This document shows, one piece after another, positions 24,866 to 32,112 of a stretch of DNA of 64,000 nucleotides. This DNA is from Fibrobacter sp. UWP2. GTDB lineage: Bacteria; Fibrobacterota; Fibrobacteria; Fibrobacterales; Fibrobacteraceae. The stretch spans positions 62,001 to 126,000 of the forward strand of contig NZ_FQYM01000002.1 of assembly GCF_900141705.1 (NCBI RefSeq), given 5' to 3'. Within the stretch, counting starts at the first letter, position 1. Each line of letters starts with the position of its first letter. The notes below the pieces were generated by a model that was not told the origin of the DNA, ran no database searches, and saw only the letters and a list, made by a program, of their open reading frames with translations. The position numbers and the translations under genes are program-made.

Positions 24866-25969
24866 GTGGAAAACAAAAAGATTTTGCTTATCAACTGGCG
24901 TGACATCAAGAACCCCGAAGCGGGCGGCGCCGAACTTTATTTTCACGAAATTTTCAAGCGCCTCAACACCCGCGGCTACGACGTGACTGTCCTTGCACAC
25001 AAAGTAAATGGCTTGCCCGACGAAGAAGTGGTGGACGGCATGCGTACCATTCGTATTGGCAACAAGTTCCTGTTCAACTATTCCGCCTTTTTTTATGCCC
25101 GCAAACACCAGGGCGAGTACGACCTCATTGTGGAGGACTTGAATAAGATCCCGTTTTTCACCAAACTCGGGACCAAGACCAAGCGCCTGCACATGGTGAT
25201 GCATTTTTTCCGCAAGTCCATCTTCCGCGAAGCGTTTTTCCCGTTCGCCCTCTACGTGTACCTCATGGAACGCGCCGTGGCGCTGTTCTACAAGGGCGAA
25301 AAATTCCTCGGCATTTCGCAGAGCACCGCCGACGAGATTGCCGACATGGGCATTAAGTCCAAGTGGACCGAGGTGGTGGAGCCGGGCATCGATACCGAGT
25401 ATTTCCATCCGACCGAGAAAAAGGCCGACCCTCCGGTGATTTCTTACGTGGGCCGCCTCATGAAGTACAAGAACGCTCAGTTTGTCATCAATGCCATGCC
25501 GCGCCTTCGCGAACTCGTCCCGGGTATCGTGCTCGAAGTCGCTGGCGGGGGAGACTACCGTGGCGAACTCGAAAAGTTGGTTGATAAGCTCGGCGTGCGT
25601 GATTCCGTGAAGTTCCTCGGTCGCGTCTCCGAAGACGAAAAGCGCGACCTCTTGAGCCGCTCGTCGCTCTTTATTAACCCATCCTTCAAGGAAGGCTGGG
25701 GCATCAACAACATTGAGGCGAACCTCTGCGGCACGATTTCGATGAGCAACAATGTCGCGGGCCTCAAGGATTCCGTGGTGGACGGCGTGACTGGCCTCCT
25801 GTACGAAAACGACGACCCGGAAGGGTTCTGCCAGAAGGCTGCCGCCGTTCTGCACGACAAGGACCGCCTCTCCGAACTCGAAAACAACGCCAAAAAACGC
25901 GCTTTGGGCATGAGTTGGGACGCAATGACCGATAAAATGCAAAAAGTCGTTGAAAAAGCGCTCGTTTAA
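24866..25969 (+). CDS. family 4 glycosyltransferase
   Basis: A 367-aa GT-B enzyme. The N-terminal domain has NPEAGGAELYFHEIFKRL, the donor side has ISYVGRLMKYKNAQF, the GRVSEDEKRDLLSRSSLFINPSFKEGWGINNIEA segment seen in parts, and the E-x7-E-type motif in that region. It starts with GTG at 24866; a TATATTAC box lies 26 bases upstream at 24833-24840. It stands alone, followed by the structured RNA. The acceptor is unknown; a role in lipopolysaccharide or exopolysaccharide synthesis is likely. Confidence 0.88.
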   Translation: MENKKILLINWRDIKNPEAGGAELYFHEIFKRLNTRGYDVTVLAHKVNGLPDEEVVDGMRTIRIGNKFLFNYSAFFYARKHQGEYDLIVEDLNKIPFFTKLGTKTKRLHMVMHFFRKSIFREAFFPFALYVYLMERAVALFYKGEKFLGISQSTADEIADMGIKSKWTEVVEPGIDTEYFHPTEKKADPPVISYVGRLMKYKNAQFVINAMPRLRELVPGIVLEVAGGGDYRGELEKLVDKLGVRDSVKFLGRVSEDEKRDLLSRSSLFINPSFKEGWGINNIEANLCGTISMSNNVAGLKDSVVDGVTGLLYENDDPEGFCQKAAAVLHDKDRLSELENNAKKRALGMSWDAMTDKMQKVVEKALV

Positions 25970-25981
25970 ACGAAATTTTTA

Positions 25982-25989
25982 TAAATTTG
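25982..25989 (+). promoter_or_regulatory. TAAATTTG promoter box of the structured RNA
   Basis: Perfect TAnnTTTG match. Its expected start point, four to six bases downstream, coincides with the first base of the closing stem of the RNA at 25995. Confidence 0.65.
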
Positions 25990-25994
25990 CACCC

Positions 25995-26135
25995 GTGATT
26001 GCCCCCGGTTTGTCGCCTTGGCGACAACCAACCTTGCTCCGTGGATCGGCCTCGCCGCCAGGAGCCCCCTCGGCCGTCAAGTCTCCATGGAGGCGCTATT
26101 AAGATGGCCCTTAATTAACACACACTTGCAATCAC
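25995..26135 (+). ncRNA. candidate structured RNA, four-way junction, class unknown
   Basis: The closing stem pairs GTGATTGC (25995-26002) with GCAATCAC (26128-26135), eight exact pairs. Inside are three hairpins. A (26007-26029) pairs GGTT and GTCGC with GCGAC and AACC around a CTTG tetraloop. B (26038-26091) pairs TCCGTGGA with TCCATGGA and, further in, CGGCC with GGCCG. C (26098-26115) pairs ATTAAG with CTTAAT. A promoter box sits five bases before the first stem. It is either the 5' leader of the gene at 26198 or a free small RNA. I see no signature of SRP, 6S, RNase P, tmRNA or common riboswitches. Confidence 0.65.
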
Positions 26136-26197
26136 CCCTTCTGCAGGTCTTTTCCAGCTTGCAGTTGCGGATTAACCCTTACTTATGAGGTGCCCAG

Positions 26198-26827
26198 ATG
26201 GAATACATTGCTCCCGCACTTTCACTCATTGCAGTGATTTTGTGCATTGTTATCCTCACGAAGGTTAGCAAGATTCTCGACAATCTTCACACTCCGATTG
26301 TTAAAAAGCTCACCCCCGACATGAACCTGAAGCCGGGTTCTCGCCGTCCTGTCAGTGCACAGGAAATGGCCCAGCGTGGTGAACGCAACAATAAGGATCG
26401 CAACAAAGATCGTCAGAATAAAGAAAACCGCGGTGAAAAGAACGGCCAGTCCCAGCAGGGTCAGGGTCGTGACCGCAACGAACAGCGCGAAGGCCGTGGC
26501 CCGCGCCGTGACCGCCGTGAAGGTCGTCCTGACCGTCAGCGTCGTGAATTCAACAATGCCGAAGCTCCTGTCGCCGAAGCCGCTGCCCCTGCAGCCGCTT
26601 CTGCCGAAGCCCCGGCCGCCGAAGCCCGCCGCCCGCTGGCTCCGCGTATCCCGGTTGAAACCCCGGCAGCTCCTGCTGTGGAAACTGCTCCGGTTGCCCC
26701 TGTTGCAGCCGCCCCGGCCGCTGAAGCCGCCCCGGCTGCCGAAGTCACTTTTGATCCGTCCAAGGTCCGTTATGGCCGCCGCAACGTGATCAAGAAGGCT
26801 CCGGAACTTTCCGACGACGAAGCCTAA
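26198..26827 (+). CDS. membrane-anchored Arg-rich disordered protein
   Basis: A 209-aa protein of unknown function. Residues 3-24 form one membrane helix. Residues 60-115 are very basic and polar, rich in Arg, Gly, Asn, Asp and Gln with RGE, GRGPRRDRREGR and RQRR patches that look like RNA-binding RGG-type disorder. Residues 120-185 are Ala/Pro/Glu low complexity. The last 25 residues (DPSKVRYGRRNVIKKAP) are basic again. GAGGTG precedes the ATG. The 5' leader of about 200 nt contains the structured RNA. A membrane-tethered RNA-binding role is my inference; no catalytic domain is present. Confidence 0.65.
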   Translation: MEYIAPALSLIAVILCIVILTKVSKILDNLHTPIVKKLTPDMNLKPGSRRPVSAQEMAQRGERNNKDRNKDRQNKENRGEKNGQSQQGQGRDRNEQREGRGPRRDRREGRPDRQRREFNNAEAPVAEAAAPAAASAEAPAAEARRPLAPRIPVETPAAPAVETAPVAPVAAAPAAEAAPAAEVTFDPSKVRYGRRNVIKKAPELSDDEA

Positions 26828-26851
26828 GTCACAAAGCCAAAAGCTTAAAAG

Positions 26852-26887
26852 AAAACCCCGGTCCTTGGACCGGGGCTTTCTTTTTTA
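26852..26887. terminator. strong terminator between convergent genes
   Basis: CCCCGGTCC (26856-26864) pairs with GGACCGGGG (26867-26875), with a CTTG loop at the tip, followed by CTTTCTTTTTT. Preceding A-rich sequence makes it usable on both strands, ending the gene at 26198 and rpiA. Confidence 0.9.
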
Positions 26888-26908
26888 AATGTAGAATCGT
26901 CTTTTGGA

Positions 26909-27598
26909 TTAGAAGATTTCCAGACCCTTTTCGGCATCGGCCAAAATCACCTTGGTTGCCATGCCAATAAAAAGACCGTGGCCCACGATGCCCACAATGT
27001 GCTCGAGGTCGCGTGCGAGTTTGTCTGCATCTTCGATGATGCCGAACTTCGCATCGGCGATGAGGTTGCCGGAATCGCTAATCACGGGGCCGTCCTTGCC
27101 GGGGGCGCCCATGCGGACCTTGACTTCGCCGCCGAGTTTTTTGACGCGCTCTGTGACCACGGCGATGGCGCCCGGGATGATTTCGAGGGGCACGGCGAAC
27201 TTTTCGCCGAGCTTTTGCACCTTCTTGCCTGAGTCGGCGATGATGATGTATTCGTCGGTCATGGAGGCGACAATCTTTTCGAGGAGGTGAGCCGCACCGC
27301 GGCCCTTGATGAGGTTGCGCTTCGGGTCGATTTCGTCAGCGCCGTCAATCACCATATCGAGGTGGGAGACTTCGCCCATCTCTTTGAGCGGGATGCCGAG
27401 GCTGCGACACTGCAACGTGGTGCTCCAGCTGGTGGAGACTCCCGTCACGTGGATGCCCTCGGTCTTGATGCGTTCGGCGAGGCGGTTCACCATGTGGGCG
27501 GCGGTGCTGCCTGTACCGAGACCTACGGTCATGCCGTCTTTAATCATGTCGGCGGCTTTTACGCCGGCAGCCTTCTTGAGTTCATCCATGTTCGCCAT
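26909..27598 (-). CDS. rpiA: ribose-5-phosphate isomerase A
   Basis: Interconverts ribose 5-phosphate and ribulose 5-phosphate in the pentose phosphate pathway; ribulose 5-phosphate is also a substrate of RibBA. It is 229 aa from the ATG at 27598. The family motifs are GLGTGSTA, VIDGADEIDP, the KGRGAA phosphate-binding loop with its catalytic Glu nearby, and FAVPLEIIPGA. This start overlaps the upstream SlyD-like stop by one base (TAATG), which is why I prefer it over 27607. The two genes are an operon reading right to left. Confidence 0.95.
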   Translation of the reverse strand: MANMDELKKAAGVKAADMIKDGMTVGLGTGSTAAHMVNRLAERIKTEGIHVTGVSTSWSTTLQCRSLGIPLKEMGEVSHLDMVIDGADEIDPKRNLIKGRGAAHLLEKIVASMTDEYIIIADSGKKVQKLGEKFAVPLEIIPGAIAVVTERVKKLGGEVKVRMGAPGKDGPVISDSGNLIADAKFGIIEDADKLARDLEHIVGIVGHGLFIGMATKVILADAEKGLEIF

Positions 27599-28230
27599 TA
27601 GCGCCATCTCCTGTTTTCGTTGTCACTATAACCGCCTTCGTTGTCGTAGCGGTCGTCGTAATTGTCGTCGTAGCCTTCATCAAACTCGTCCTTGTCGGGG
27701 AATCCGTTCTCGAGTTCGGTGTAGGAGGGGGTCTCGATGCCGACAACCTCCACGTCAAAAATCAGGTCCTTGCCGGCGAAGGGGTGGTTCCCGTCCACCA
27801 GCACCGTGTCCTTGTAAATTTCCTTGACAATGTAGATGCCGTCGCTTTCGTCTTCGCCGTCCAGGTTCAGGTCGTCGCAGAACTCGTCGGCGGTGTCGGG
27901 GAGCTGGAATTCACGGATGTCGTTGTCCATGAACATCTCGAGTTCCATGCCAAGCCAGAGTTCGCCCACCTCCTGGAGTTCCTCCTTGGGCACTTGGATC
28001 AGCAGATCCTTGCGGTAGAGGCCGTATCCTAGGTTGGCAGGGATTTCGACGGAAAATTTTTCGCCCAGCTTGCGTCCCAAAAGCGCTGTTTCCAGGCCTG
28101 GGATGATGTTGTTGTAGCCGTGAATGTAGACAAAGGGAAATTTGGCGGGGACTTCTTCCAGAATACGCCCGTTCAACTCCTTGAGCGTGTAGGCGATGCT
28201 CACCTTTGTCTTGTCTTCAATGAAATCCAT
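27598..28230 (-). CDS. SlyD-like FKBP-type peptidyl-prolyl isomerase
   Basis: A 210-aa cytoplasmic isomerase and chaperone. It has the SlyD arrangement: an FKBP half (KVSIAYTLKELNGRILEE), FVYIHGYNNIIPGLETALLGRKLGEKF, then an inserted flap domain and DGNHPFAGKDLIFDVEVVGI, seen in parts. The last 45 residues are Asp/Glu/Tyr-rich and, unlike E. coli SlyD, have no His cluster, so metal delivery to hydrogenases is unlikely. I chose the ATG at 28230 since the promoter box TATCTTTA (28238-28245, minus strand) lies seven bases before it. It is coupled to rpiA. Confidence 0.88.
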   Translation of the reverse strand: MDFIEDKTKVSIAYTLKELNGRILEEVPAKFPFVYIHGYNNIIPGLETALLGRKLGEKFSVEIPANLGYGLYRKDLLIQVPKEELQEVGELWLGMELEMFMDNDIREFQLPDTADEFCDDLNLDGEDESDGIYIVKEIYKDTVLVDGNHPFAGKDLIFDVEVVGIETPSYTELENGFPDKDEFDEGYDDNYDDRYDNEGGYSDNENRRWR

Positions 28231-28237
28231 ACGCACG

Positions 28238-28245
28238 TAAAGATA
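28238..28245 (-). promoter_or_regulatory. TATCTTTA promoter box of the slyD-like gene
   Basis: Minus-strand box seven bases before the ATG at 28230. It lies 10 bases from the divergent box at 28256, so two opposite promoters are packed into a 37-base intergenic gap. Confidence 0.45.
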
Positions 28246-28255
28246 GAAAATTATA

Positions 28256-28263
28256 TACATTTA
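28256..28263 (+). promoter_or_regulatory. TACATTTA promoter box of the phosphoesterase gene
   Basis: Plus-strand box four bases before the ATG at 28268, implying a leaderless transcript. Confidence 0.45.
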
Positions 28264-28267
28264 CGAT

Positions 28268-28996
28268 ATGCTTTACGGTATTTGCTCTGATATTCATTCC
28301 AACGCGGTTGCCTTTGAGGCTGTATTGCAGTCCATGAAGGATAACGGCGTTGAAAGAAGGATTTGTTTAGGTGATTTAGTGGGTTATGGCGTCGATGCCG
28401 ACGAATGCGTCAAGCTGGCGAAAGACAACATGGACGTGTGCCTTATTGGCAACCACGACAGCGTGGGAATCAAGTACGAGTCCAGCGTGGGATTCAACCC
28501 CTATGCTAAGCAGGCCATCGAATGGACCCAGCAGCACCTGAGTGCCGAGTCCGTGAGCTACATGAAGTCCTTGCCGTACATTTTTGAAGAGAACGACATT
28601 ACCTTTGTACATGCCTCTCCGATGTCGCCCGCCGATTGGGTTTACGTGACCGACCTGGAGGATGCTCTCGATGCCTTTGACCACTTTGGCGGGACATATT
28701 GCTTTGTGGGCCACACGCACAGCCCGGTGATCGTGGCGAGCCGCCCCATGGCCATTCCCAAGATTCTGGACGAGTACGAGTACGTGATTGCCGACACCGA
28801 ACGCCTGCTGGTGAACGTGGGCAGCGTGGGGCAACCGCGTGACCGGGATCCGCGCGCCTGCTGGTGCCTGCTCGATACCGAGACCAAGTGCGTGCGCTTA
28901 ATCCGCGTGGAATACGACGTGTTCCAGACGCAGGAACGCATGCGCAAGGCGGGCATGCCCGAATTCCTCATCGAACGCCTGAGCGTAGGCAGATAA
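28268..28996 (+). CDS. calcineurin-like metallophosphoesterase
   Basis: A 242-aa protein with all metal-binding blocks of the family: GICSDIHSN, LGDLVGYG, IGNHD, HASP and FVGHTHSP. It resembles the MJ0936/YfcE and Ap4A-phosphatase-like groups; the substrate may be a phosphodiester or dinucleotide, which sequence alone does not decide. It starts at an ATG four bases after a promoter box. rlmH follows after 32 bases, so the two may share a transcript. Confidence 0.88.
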   Translation: MLYGICSDIHSNAVAFEAVLQSMKDNGVERRICLGDLVGYGVDADECVKLAKDNMDVCLIGNHDSVGIKYESSVGFNPYAKQAIEWTQQHLSAESVSYMKSLPYIFEENDITFVHASPMSPADWVYVTDLEDALDAFDHFGGTYCFVGHTHSPVIVASRPMAIPKILDEYEYVIADTERLLVNVGSVGQPRDRDPRACWCLLDTETKCVRLIRVEYDVFQTQERMRKAGMPEFLIERLSVGR

Positions 28997-29028
28997 CATT
29001 CCACATCTCACACTACACACTTTTTATT

Positions 29029-29490
29029 ATGAAGTGGGTTTTGGCTGTTTTTGGTAAGGCTGGCTCGCCGTTCATTGCGGACGAGGTGGACCGCTACGTG
29101 AAGCGCTTGCGTGGGGGGGCCATTCCGCTTGAGGTGGTGGAGCTCAAGGAATCCAAGTTGGATGACCGCAATCAGTCCCTCGCTCAAGAGGCAACCCTTT
29201 TCGAAAAGAAATTCCCTAAGAGTGAATACAAACGAGTTATTTTGTCGGAAGAAGGCAAGCTCATGGATACCGTGAAGCTCTCCGACACCTTGCGCGATCG
29301 TTTTCCGGGGAACGTGGTGTTTTTGATCGGTTCGGCATACGGGATTGACGAAAAACTCAAAAAATCCGCCGACCTGCTGCTTTCGCTGTCACCCTTGACG
29401 TTCACCCACGACCATGCCCGCGTGATTACAGCGGAACAGCTGTACCGTGTGCAGATGGTGATGCAAAACCACCCCTATCATCATCGGTAG
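29029..29490 (+). CDS. rlmH: 23S rRNA pseudouridine-1915 N3-methyltransferase
   Basis: SPOUT-fold enzyme that methylates pseudouridine 1915 in helix 69 of 23S rRNA. It is 153 aa, the normal size. The C-terminal half shows VVFLIGSAYGID (the SAM-binding knot), LSLSPLTFTHDHARVI and EQLYRVQMVMQNHPYHH, which is close to universal in this family. The ATG at 29029 fits the family start. It is preceded by an odd CACATCTCACACTACACAC stretch resembling the spacer at 50230. Confidence 0.96.
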   Translation: MKWVLAVFGKAGSPFIADEVDRYVKRLRGGAIPLEVVELKESKLDDRNQSLAQEATLFEKKFPKSEYKRVILSEEGKLMDTVKLSDTLRDRFPGNVVFLIGSAYGIDEKLKKSADLLLSLSPLTFTHDHARVITAEQLYRVQMVMQNHPYHHR

Positions 29491-29497
29491 ATTTTTC

Positions 29498-29505
29498 TAT
29501 ATTTG
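29498..29505 (+). promoter_or_regulatory. TATATTTG promoter box of prfC
   Basis: Perfect box five bases before the prfC ATG at 29511. There is no room for a Shine-Dalgarno sequence, so a leaderless mRNA is expected. Confidence 0.6.
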
Positions 29506-29510
29506 GCGCC

Positions 29511-31076
29511 ATGAATTCCGAAATCGAAAAACGCCGCACTTTCGCCATCGTAAGCCACCCCGACGCGGGTAAGACCACCATCACCGAGAAGTTCCTGTGG
29601 TACGGGAACGTGATTCGCGAGGCGGGCCACGTGCGCGCGAAGGCGAACCGCAGCTACACCGTGAGTGACTGGATGAAAATCGAGCAGCAGCGCGGTATTT
29701 CGGTTTCTTCTTCCGTTTTGAATTTCCCGTTCGAAGGTTGCATGTTCAACCTCGTCGATACCCCGGGGCACCAGGACTTCTGTGAAGACACCTACCGCGC
29801 CCTGACTGCCGTGGATGCTGCCCTCGTGCTTATCGACAGCGTGAACGGCGTGGAAAAGCAGACCATCAAGCTCATGGACGTGTGCCGCATGCGCCACACC
29901 CCGATTATCACGTTCATCAACAAGATGGACCTCGATGGCCGCCATGTGCTCGACCTGCTCGACCAGATTGAAAACGTGCTCCACATCAAGACGGCCCCGT
30001 TTACGCTCCCGATTGGCGTGGGCAAGCTTTTCAAGGGTGTGTATTCCATCGCCGAGAATACGTTCCATACCTTCAACAAGGAAGAGGGCCATCAGGAAAT
30101 CATCCAGATGGAAGGCCCGGACGATCCGCGCCTCGTTGAAATGTGCGGCGAGAACTGGGTGAACCAGTTCAAGGAAGAATACGAGATGGTCACCGGCGGT
30201 ATGGACCCGTTCGACCACGAAAAGTTCCTGAAGGGTGAGATGTGCCCCGTGTTCTTCGGTTCTGCGGTGAACAACTTCGGCGTGCGTCAGCTGTTGAACG
30301 CTTTCGCGAAGCTTGCGCCGCCCCCGATGGTGCGCGAGACCGACAAGCGCCCGGTTAGCCCCGACGAGGACGCCTTCAGTGCGTTTGTTTTCAAAATCCA
30401 GGCCAACATGGACCCCAAGCACCGCGACCGCACCGCCTTCCTGCGCATCTGCTCGGGAAGCTTCACCCGCGGCGAAAAAGTTTACCACGTGCGCACGGGC
30501 CGCGAAATCCGTCTCGCCGCCCCGACGGCGTTCCTCGCTAAGGACAAGGAAGTCATCGACCACGCCTGGGCGGGTGACATTGTGGGCATTAACGATCCGG
30601 GACTTTTCCGCATCGGCGATACACTGACTGACGGCGAGAAGGTGAACTTCACCGGTATTCCGGACTTCGCCCCGGAACACTTTGCCCGCGTGACGCTTTT
30701 GAACCCGCTCAAGAGCAAGCAGATGGCGAAGGGCCTTGCAGAACTTAGCGAAGAAGGTGCGACGCAGCTTTATGAACCGCTCAAGTCCGCGATACCTGTG
30801 ATTGGTGTGGTGGGCGAGCTGCAGTTCGACGTGCTCAAGTTCCGCCTGCAGAGCGAATACGGCGCCGACGTGCAACTCGACCGCGTTCCGGCTCATGGCA
30901 TCCGCTGGGTCACCGGCCCCGAGAAGGACCTGGGCAAGTTCGCCGAGGAATACGCGATGGACTGCATGATGGACAAGGAACGTAACCTTGTTTGCCTGTT
31001 CCCGAACGAGTACCGCCTGAATCTCGCGATGAAGAATTACGAGAACCTGAAGTTCGCCGAAACTTCGCAGGGATAA
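29511..31076 (+). CDS. prfC: peptide chain release factor 3
   Basis: GTPase that recycles RF1 and RF2 from the ribosome. It is 521 aa. The G motifs are visible: G1 SHPDAGKTT, the RF3-typical AKANRSYTVSDWMKIEQQRGIS switch region, G3 DTPGHQDF and G4 NKMD. The C-terminal EF-G-like domains follow. EF-G and LepA differ in the switch region, so RF3 is secure. It is transcribed alone from a box five bases upstream and followed by a perfect inverted repeat at 31106-31128. Confidence 0.95.
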   Translation: MNSEIEKRRTFAIVSHPDAGKTTITEKFLWYGNVIREAGHVRAKANRSYTVSDWMKIEQQRGISVSSSVLNFPFEGCMFNLVDTPGHQDFCEDTYRALTAVDAALVLIDSVNGVEKQTIKLMDVCRMRHTPIITFINKMDLDGRHVLDLLDQIENVLHIKTAPFTLPIGVGKLFKGVYSIAENTFHTFNKEEGHQEIIQMEGPDDPRLVEMCGENWVNQFKEEYEMVTGGMDPFDHEKFLKGEMCPVFFGSAVNNFGVRQLLNAFAKLAPPPMVRETDKRPVSPDEDAFSAFVFKIQANMDPKHRDRTAFLRICSGSFTRGEKVYHVRTGREIRLAAPTAFLAKDKEVIDHAWAGDIVGINDPGLFRIGDTLTDGEKVNFTGIPDFAPEHFARVTLLNPLKSKQMAKGLAELSEEGATQLYEPLKSAIPVIGVVGELQFDVLKFRLQSEYGADVQLDRVPAHGIRWVTGPEKDLGKFAEEYAMDCMMDKERNLVCLFPNEYRLNLAMKNYENLKFAETSQG

Positions 31077-31105
31077 TTTTAGGAATAACTTGTCTAGGAT
31101 GCACT

Positions 31106-31128
31106 AACTCGTTGATATTCAACGAGTT
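31106..31128. repeat. perfect 10-bp inverted repeat downstream of prfC
   Basis: AACTCGTTGA (31106-31115) and TCAACGAGTT (31119-31128) around TAT. No T-run follows, only GCCGTTTCTGTT, so it is a poor intrinsic terminator; it could be an operator or a 3'-end protecting hairpin. Confidence 0.5.
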
Positions 31129-31174
31129 GCCGTTTCTGTTGCCTGGTTGCAAGCTTTTCTATAACCTTGATGAA

Positions 31175-31205
31175 CTAGTAACTAATAACTAGTAACGGAT
31201 AACTT
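31175..31205. repeat. AGTAACTAATAAC low-complexity repeat
   Basis: Tandem CTAGTAACTAATAACTAGTAAC-type sequence, a second copy of the element between ribH and nusB at 4254-4284. It lies directly before the promoter box of the DsbA-like gene. Confidence 0.6.
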
Positions 31206-31208
31206 TTA

Positions 31209-31216
31209 TATATTTC
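31209..31216 (+). promoter_or_regulatory. TATATTTC promoter box of the DsbA-like gene
   Basis: TAnnTTTG-like box 59 bases before the ATG. The predicted leader contains a GGGCG...CGCCC hairpin near 31232-31247 and an AAAAGGAAA ribosome-binding site. Confidence 0.45.
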
Positions 31217-31275
31217 AAGCCGAAACCCGTGGGCGGACCGCGCCCGCTAGACATCTCAATTCAAAAGGAAAAAAA

Positions 31276-32010
31276 ATGAAACGTCTCTCTATCGTAGCTA
31301 TGGCTATCTTTGCCATCAGTCTTGTCGCTTGTAACCAGGCCTCTGCTGGCGGTTCCTTTAATCAGCAGGCTCGCCTCGATTCCCTTGAAAAGGATTTCAG
31401 CACCTTGAAGGAAGAGTTCGAAGCCATCAAGTTCGCCCTCGACAAGCGCGGTATTTCTGTGGAAGACGCCAAGAAGGAAATGGAGATGGCCAACAAGGTC
31501 TGGGACATTCCCGACGACGACAGCCCGGTGTTCGGCAATGCCAAGGACCCGAAGCTCACGATTGTTGAATTTACCGAATTCCAGTGCCCGTACTGCAGCC
31601 GCATTGCCCCGACCATGCAGGAACTCAACAAGAAGTACCCGAACGAAATCAAGTTCGTGTACAAGCACTTCCCGCTGAGCTTCCACGCCAACGCCCAGGC
31701 CGCAGCCGCCTCTTCTATTGCTGCTCAGAAGCAGGGCAAGTTCTGGGAATACCGCTATGCCTTGGCTCCGCATTCTCGTGAGCTCTCCGACTCCGTCTAC
31801 CTGGCTGTCGCCAAGGAAGTGGGGCTCGACCTCGAAAAGTTCAAGAAGGACATGGTCCTCGACTCCGCTATGATCGCCCGTATCGATAAGGACTTCCAGT
31901 TGGGCGTGAAGGTCGGCGTGCAGGGCACCCCGAACTTCTACATTAACGGCAAGCGCCAAGATCGCTTCAGCCCGGAACTGGTCGAGAAGCTCCTCAAGGA
32001 AGCCAAGTAA
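31276..32010 (+). CDS. DsbA-family thiol oxidoreductase lipoprotein
   Basis: A 244-aa lipoprotein. The signal peptide ends with the lipobox SLVACNQ. A coiled-coil-like stretch covers residues 30-75. The thioredoxin-fold domain then carries the active site CPYC at Cys104 and Cys107, an inserted helical part and the cis-proline loop GTPNFYING. It likely makes or rearranges disulphides in secreted proteins, such as the Cys-rich secreted proteins of this window. A membrane tether and coiled coil before a DsbA domain recall BdbD and ScsC types. It is followed by a terminator and celF. Confidence 0.88.
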   Translation: MKRLSIVAMAIFAISLVACNQASAGGSFNQQARLDSLEKDFSTLKEEFEAIKFALDKRGISVEDAKKEMEMANKVWDIPDDDSPVFGNAKDPKLTIVEFTEFQCPYCSRIAPTMQELNKKYPNEIKFVYKHFPLSFHANAQAAAASSIAAQKQGKFWEYRYALAPHSRELSDSVYLAVAKEVGLDLEKFKKDMVLDSAMIARIDKDFQLGVKVGVQGTPNFYINGKRQDRFSPELVEKLLKEAK

Positions 32011-32023
32011 TGTTTTCAAGCGT

Positions 32024-32056
32024 GTACGCCATTTAACTTGGCGTACGCATTGTTTT
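32024..32056 (+). terminator. terminator after the DsbA-like gene
   Basis: GTACGCCA (32024-32031) pairs with TGGCGTAC (32039-32046) around a seven-base loop, followed by GCATTGTTTT. Confidence 0.65.
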
Positions 32057-32112
32057 GGTGGGAAAAAACGTAAATTTCAAGAACAAACATAAACACAAAA
32101 AGGATGCGATAT

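Noticed and set aside
25995-26135. Assignment of the structured RNA to 6S RNA, SRP RNA or a standard riboswitch
   Set aside because: 6S RNA is a single long hairpin with a central bubble, not a four-way junction. The SRP GGAAGCAGC loop is absent, and no conserved core of the TPP, SAM, FMN, cobalamin or glycine classes is visible.
31106-31128. Intrinsic terminator of prfC
   Set aside because: The stem is perfect but AT-rich, and no T-run follows, so I list it only as an inverted repeat.
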